Source of the DNA: Scytonema sp. UIC 10036
Lineage (GTDB): Bacteria; Cyanobacteriota; Cyanobacteriia; Cyanobacteriales; Nostocaceae
Direction of reading: 5' to 3'
Assembly (NCBI RefSeq): GCF_009725235.1
Contig: NZ_WJFC01000057.1
Coordinates: 1-64,000, forward strand
Length of the DNA stretch: 64,000 bases
The notes beneath the pieces were generated by a model that saw only the letters and a program-made list of their open reading frames with translations, did not search any database and had not been told where the DNA came from. Positions 60,247-64,000 of the stretch are shown piece by piece (position 1 is the first letter of the stretch; each line of letters opens with the position of its first letter). A program made the translations under genes and the position numbers.

Positions 60247-61827
60247 ATGTCAAGATCGGCGTTGATGGCATCATTACGGCGAGCTTATAAAATCACTAGG
60301 GCATCGCTAAAAACAGGGATTCCAGCAGACGAAATAGCTGATATTGTCCGGCAAAAGATAACCCGCCGACGTCTTCTATATGGCGGTTTGGGATTGGCAA
60401 GTGCTATGAGTGCAATGATGTGGCATGGGGAACCAACTTCTGCTGCATTTGCCAAAAATCCTAAAGTTTTAGTCGTAGGTGCGGGAATTGCAGGGCTTGT
60501 TGCTGCTTACCGCCTTTCTCAAGCTGGCGTCCCTGTAGATATTATTGAAGCTAGAAATCGTGTTGGCGGGCGGATACATACAGTACATAATGTTGCTGGT
60601 ACTTCTATACCTGTAGACTTGGGCGGAGAATTTATTGATAGTCATCATACAAGCTTACGCAATTTGGCAAAGGAATTAGGTCTAGAAATTGTAGATTTGT
60701 ATACTATAGATAGCAATTTGATAGAAGGAATATCGTATTTTGATGGACGGATAATTTTAGAGAAAGAAATATTACAGTGGTTACCACCATTGGTACAAAA
60801 AATAGAGCGAGATTTGGCAGGAATTGGTAAAGCACCTGTAAATTATCGAACCAAGAATCAATTGGCTATTAAGTTAGATAATATTTCTATTACTCAGTAC
60901 TTAGAGGAAGCACAAATTCATCCAATTCTAAAAGCAATCATTGAAAAAACTTACACGGGTTTATACGGTCAAGAAACTAGAATTCAATCTAGTTTAAATA
61001 TGTTGTTATTTATTGGTACGGATACTAACAGCTTCGCTCCACTGAAAGAAAGTGATGAACGGTATCAGATTGTTGGTGGGAACAATCGCATCATTCGTTC
61101 ATTGGCACAATTGCTGAAAAATTCTATTGAACTAGAGACGGAATTAGAAGAGATCGCCACTCAAAGCGATGGTAGATACCGGGTGAGTTTACGTTCTGGT
61201 AACCGCTCTGTTGAGAGAATTTACGAGCGAATTTTGTTTGCCCTACCGTTTAGTACTTTGCGTGATGTCTCCTTAAATGTAGATTTGCCAATCTTGAAAA
61301 AGAAAGCGATCGCAGAATTAGGTTATGGTAACAATGCTAAATTAATTACTGCCTATCAAGAACGAATTTGGCGCACGCGGCATAACTCAACTGGATTTGT
61401 CACGACTGACTTAAACTTTCAAACCATCTGGGAGCCATCCCATTATCAAAAAGGCTCAAGTGGTTTACTCACCAACTTTTCTGGGGGTCAAAAAAGTTTA
61501 CCACTAGGGCTAAATTCACCTGAAATTCAGGCTCAAAAACTGCTATCCCAATTAGAAAATATTTTTCCAGGGATTGGTAGTGTGTATCGGGGTCAACCTA
61601 TTTGTGCTTATTGGCGTCGGGAACCCTATACGAAAGGCTCCTATGCTTGTTACCTTGTGGGACAGTGGACAACAATTGCAGGAGTTGAACAACAACGGGT
61701 GGGGAATTTATTTTTTGCAGGCGAACACTGCTCCCAATTGTTTCAAGGTTACATGGAAGGCGGTTGTAGAACGGGGGAAATGTCTGCTGCGGATATTCTG
61801 CGTTCTTTGGGGTTGAAAAAGATGTAG
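60247..61827 (+). CDS. Flavin amine oxidase, Tat-exported
   Basis: About 526 residues from the ATG at 60247. The open frame further upstream overlaps the preceding gene and is not family-like. The N-terminal region carries a twin-arginine signal (ITRRRLLYGGLGLASAMSAMM, about 50-70). The FAD-binding Rossmann motif is VLVVGAGIAGLVAAYRLSQ, followed by IEARNRVGGRIHT and DLGGEFIDSHH. The C-terminal flavin motif is NLFFAGEHCS...YMEGGCRTGE. This is the monoamine/L-amino-acid oxidase fold, oxidising amines with O2 to give H2O2. Tat export fits folding with FAD before export. The substrate is unknown. The stop codon lies within a GTAGGGGCGC palindrome. Confidence 0.9.
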   Translation: MSRSALMASLRRAYKITRASLKTGIPADEIADIVRQKITRRRLLYGGLGLASAMSAMMWHGEPTSAAFAKNPKVLVVGAGIAGLVAAYRLSQAGVPVDIIEARNRVGGRIHTVHNVAGTSIPVDLGGEFIDSHHTSLRNLAKELGLEIVDLYTIDSNLIEGISYFDGRIILEKEILQWLPPLVQKIERDLAGIGKAPVNYRTKNQLAIKLDNISITQYLEEAQIHPILKAIIEKTYTGLYGQETRIQSSLNMLLFIGTDTNSFAPLKESDERYQIVGGNNRIIRSLAQLLKNSIELETELEEIATQSDGRYRVSLRSGNRSVERIYERILFALPFSTLRDVSLNVDLPILKKKAIAELGYGNNAKLITAYQERIWRTRHNSTGFVTTDLNFQTIWEPSHYQKGSSGLLTNFSGGQKSLPLGLNSPEIQAQKLLSQLENIFPGIGSVYRGQPICAYWRREPYTKGSYACYLVGQWTTIAGVEQQRVGNLFFAGEHCSQLFQGYMEGGCRTGEMSAADILRSLGLKKM

Positions 61828-61851
61828 GGGCGCAATGCCTTGCGCCCCTAC
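61824..61851. repeat. GTAGGGGCGC palindrome overlapping a stop codon
   Basis: GTAGGGGCGCAATGCCTTGC and GCGCCCCTAC make a near-perfect 28-base hairpin. The TAG at its second base is the stop of the amine oxidase gene, so the repeat both ends translation and probably shapes the mRNA 3' end. Confidence 0.85.
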
Positions 61852-61874
61852 ATCTTTTCCACGCCTGTGTCTAT

Positions 61875-62288
61875 TTAATTGCGCTCAATAATAGGACAAA
61901 TAGTTTCTTCGCTTTGTTCGGTGATTTTTTCCCAACTAGAAAGTAGCCCCTCCAACTCTGACTTTAGGATAAATAATTGCTGAATTTGTTCATCAATAGC
62001 TGAGAGCTTGTTTTTCAACTGCACTTTTATGCGATCGCAAGGCATAAACCCATTATCATGAACATCTAAAAACTCTTTGATTTCCAATAAAGTTAATCCC
62101 AGATTTTGAGCACGTTTAATAAATTTTAACCGTGCAAAAACCTCAGAATTAAACAATCTAAATCCACCTTCAGTTCTCCCCGAAGCTTGAAGCAATCCTA
62201 GTTCTTCATAATAGCGGATAGTTTTAATAGGAACGCCACTTTCTTTAGCGACTTCGCCTATTTGTTTTAGCGGTTCTTGAACTAACAT
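61875..62288 (-). CDS. MerR-family regulator, heavy-metal type
   Basis: This 137-residue protein has an N-terminal winged helix (8-75; QIGEVAKESGVPIKTIRYYE, GLLQASGRTEGGFRLF), a long dimerisation helix and a short effector loop. Cys84 (FMPCDRIK) and Cys131 (TICPIIE) are placed like metal-binding cysteines in the ZntR/CueR/MerR group, although spacing differs from the classical enzymes. A near-perfect operator lies 58-79 bases upstream between spaced promoter boxes, so it probably controls itself. No metal transporter gene is adjacent on either side. The metal is not identifiable. Confidence 0.88.
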   Translation of the reverse strand: MLVQEPLKQIGEVAKESGVPIKTIRYYEELGLLQASGRTEGGFRLFNSEVFARLKFIKRAQNLGLTLLEIKEFLDVHDNGFMPCDRIKVQLKNKLSAIDEQIQQLFILKSELEGLLSSWEKITEQSEETICPIIERN

Positions 62289-62345
62289 ACCTACTTTACC
62301 CTGTCTTTACCCTCTCAGGAGAGAGAATTACCATTGTCATTTTAA

Positions 62346-62370
62346 ACTCTCCAGTGAACTAGAGAGTCAA
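62346..62370 (-). promoter_or_regulatory. MerR-type operator and promoter
   Basis: The inverted repeat ACTCTCCAGT/ACTAGAGAGT (62346-62367) has the usual CTCTCCAGT form. On the minus strand TTGACT (62365-62370) is followed 19-20 bases later by TTTAAAAT, the lengthened spacing that MerR proteins correct by twisting DNA. It drives the regulator's own gene. Confidence 0.75.
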
Positions 62371-62460
62371 GAGATTTCCGAACAATGCCCCCTGTTAATT
62401 TTGCAAAATTTTAGGGAAAGCTAAAACAGTAGCTTCTCCAACAGGTGGGGTTCACCAAAT

Positions 62461-62820
62461 ATGATGAACGATAAAAATGATAATAATGAAGACACTCACT
62501 CAGAATTAGCTAATACAGAAGTTTACTCTTCGGAGTATAAAGATATATATCAACTTCTTGATATTCCAGCTATACAGACCGAGAACCTGCCCATATGGGA
62601 TTTAGAACAGTTAGACTCAAAGGAGTTAGACAGAGGCTCCTGCAAGTACCAGAGACTCAAACCGGAGTCTTCAAGAATAGCTCATTGGCTGGAATATGAA
62701 GACACTGTAAGGCTAGAACGATTTAAGCTACCTACAGATAGCGATACCAACTTTAATCTTGATTTATACCTTAGAGATGATTATAAAGTAGGTTGGGTTG
62801 AGGAACGAAACCCAACTTGA
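62461..62820 (+). CDS. Hypothetical protein ending in a palindromic repeat
   Basis: A 119-residue acidic, hydrophilic frame (NDKNDNNEDTHSELANTEVY; LLDIPAIQTENLPIWDLEQL; LRDDY) without a recognised family, signal or membrane helix. The last eleven residues (VGWVEERNPT and the residue before) are translation of the GTAGGTTGGG palindrome, which also supplies the stop. The original C-terminus was probably removed when the repeat inserted. It is divergent from merR, but its start lies about 90 bases beyond the operator. Confidence 0.5.
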   Translation: MMNDKNDNNEDTHSELANTEVYSSEYKDIYQLLDIPAIQTENLPIWDLEQLDSKELDRGSCKYQRLKPESSRIAHWLEYEDTVRLERFKLPTDSDTNFNLDLYLRDDYKVGWVEERNPT

Positions 62821-62857
62821 ACCCTTATTGTTGGGTTTCGTTCCTCAACCAACCTAC
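62788..62857. repeat. GTAGGTTGGG palindrome
   Basis: GTAGGTTGGGTTGAGGAACG, an AACTTGAACCCTTATTG spacer and TTGGGTTTCGTTCCTCAACC...AACCTAC. The spacer resembles that of the copy at 21706 read on the opposite strand. It terminates the upstream frame. Confidence 0.8.
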
Positions 62858-63298
62858 CATTTTTGACATTTGAGGTGTCATTTTTTTGAGAAGCAATATT
62901 ACTCAGATCCAGATGAGATGTCCCATCTGGCAGTATCTAAAGTATTGATTAGCATTACAAATTTTTAAAAGCTAAATCTGCCACTGCCACGTTCATCACT
63001 AATGTTCACACGATGCTCCCTGAAAATCTAAATTTTCTAATTCCATTTACAAGCTTCACAAAGAAAAACAGGAAAGCAAATTGTTAAAAATAATTATGAC
63101 TTGTAGCTTCAGCAAATTCACTACAATACTGTAGTTAAAATTAAATCTCAATTTATACTAATTAGAAAAAAGACTGCTATATATACTGAGATATACCGAG
63201 GTAAAATTTCCTCAATCAAAAACCAATGAGCTATTTAAGAGAAAAATTGATACCAAAGGAAAAAAATCTCTCTTCCCTAAACCCTGATTCCTGACTCC

Positions 63299-63327
63299 CG
63301 TGATACATACATTAAAACGGTATCACG
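63299..63327. repeat. Isolated hairpin CGTGATAC/GTATCACG
   Basis: An 8-bp perfect stem around a 13-base AT-rich loop, not part of the dispersed families noted elsewhere. It could be an operator or RNA stem. Confidence 0.4.
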
Positions 63328-63772
63328 TCTGGCAGTTCTCGATCGCTGCTAAATACAAAACTTGGTAGCTAATCGGGAAGAGGAGGCTTTAGTCTTGCAA
63401 TAAGCTTTTTTGAGCAAGAACATATTTACATTACTCCAAAACGCAGTTAACGTAATTGCCAAAATGCCAAATTCGACAGTGTAAAGCATTTTTGGAATTG
63501 CTAGAGCGTCGGTCAAGTCATAACGGTTGACAAAAACAGAATTATGTGCGTAAGTTAAAATGACGATTTCAGGCTAAATTTTTGGGTCTAGTTTTTAGCG
63601 ATTCTCCTTCGGAGACGGTACGCGATCGCCAATGTAAAGAGTCTTTACTGGATTGCACACCTCGACCATTCTGAGATTTGTCTTATCAGAGTAGTATTGC
63701 GTCTCGTGGGGTGGGCGTCCTCGCTGGCTCAATTTACAAGAGACTAGTGGGCTGCCTCGTGGCTGTAGGTTA

Positions 63773-63825
63773 CAGGAGGCGGAGCCTCGAGTAAGGCATT
63801 TCCAGGCGGAGCCTGGGAACGAGGA
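63773..63825. repeat. Double palindrome of the CCAGGCGGAGCCTGG family
   Basis: GGAGGCGGAGCCTC (diverged hairpin) followed by TTCCAGGCGGAGCCTGGGAA and CGAGGAG; the inverted counterpart of 18833-18883. Confidence 0.7.
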
Positions 63826-64000
63826 GATAATTTAGTCCTTGCCTTGCGGACTTTGTTTGTATAGCCGCGATTTCCAATCGTTGGGCTAAATAAAAGGGGT
63901 TACTACTCCAACAAATCAGGTTCTTCGCGTACCGCCTTTTGATAGATTGGCTGAAAACTGAACCACCCAGCTACTGGGGTTCCAATTTGACCGCGTGTGA

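Larger units (their letters stand above)
62858..64000. other. 1.1-kb stretch without recognised genes
   Basis: No protein of notable length or known family was found on either strand. Visible structure is a hairpin with arms CGTGATAC and GTATCACG (about 63299-63327), one HIP1 site near 63623, and the double palindrome GGAGGCGGAGCC/TTCCAGGC...GCCTGGGAA (about 63773-63825) shared with 18833-18883. Small RNAs cannot be excluded. Confidence 0.5.

Overview
The window looks like chromosome from a filamentous, probably heterocyst-forming (Nostocales-type) cyanobacterium. The evidence is the dense HIP1 palindrome (GCGATCGC), heptanucleotide tandem repeats in spacers, several dispersed palindromic repeat families, a tocopherol/plastoquinone-type methyltransferase, a small thylakoid-type single-helix protein, an SLH/OprB porin, and cyanobacterial signalling architectures (TIR-WD40, CHASE2 kinase, CHAT-TPR, DUF928). 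No tRNA, rRNA, CRISPR array or complete transposase gene was seen.

Layout. 0-9 kb: a mobile-repeat and gene-remnant zone holding a deletion-inactivated phosphofructokinase, a DUF4336 gene, a 1387-residue triple-TIR/WD40 protein, a chimeric duplicate of phosphofructokinase and DUF4336 pieces joined at a HIP1 site, a LOTUS-domain fragment and an intact mazEF pair. 9-13 kb: a lone sugar ABC permease, DUF3891 and polyphosphate kinase. 13.7-27.7 kb: six genes on one strand, made up of two overlapping hybrid kinases (one with CHASE2), DUF928, a secreted TPR-CHAT protease-like protein and two 821-residue two-partner-secretion exoproteins, with a nuclease-fold gene inserted between the exoproteins. 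28-29 kb: MPBQ/MSBQ methyltransferase.

29-46 kb is the most interesting block. It holds a porin, an MFS sugar porter, a ribose/inositol-type ABC importer with two binding proteins and a frameshifted ATPase, myo-inositol oxygenase, an intradiol dioxygenase, gluconokinase, a LacI regulator, uronate isomerase, an SDR fructuronate reductase and a LarA-type (lactate racemase superfamily) enzyme. Read together they suggest a complete route: myo-inositol to glucuronate, fructuronate, mannonate, gluconate and 6-phosphogluconate. The LarA-like enzyme would epimerise mannonate to gluconate at C2, so no mannonate dehydratase or KDG enzymes are needed. Palindromes TGCACACGTGTGCA in front of the oxygenase and between the kinase and lacI are likely the LacI operators.

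46-64 kb: an accessory region with a TonB receptor lacking its barrel, an EEP nuclease/phosphatase, a retropepsin-like protease, a Psb34-like protein, FeSOD, purM, a PHP phosphoesterase, several intact and broken toxin-antitoxin loci, a Nudix/GNAT chimera, a Tat-exported amine oxidase and a MerR regulator with its operator. The last 1.2 kb has no recognisable gene. Across the window, palindromic repeats and MITE-like elements repeatedly truncate genes, supply stop codons or insert into each other.
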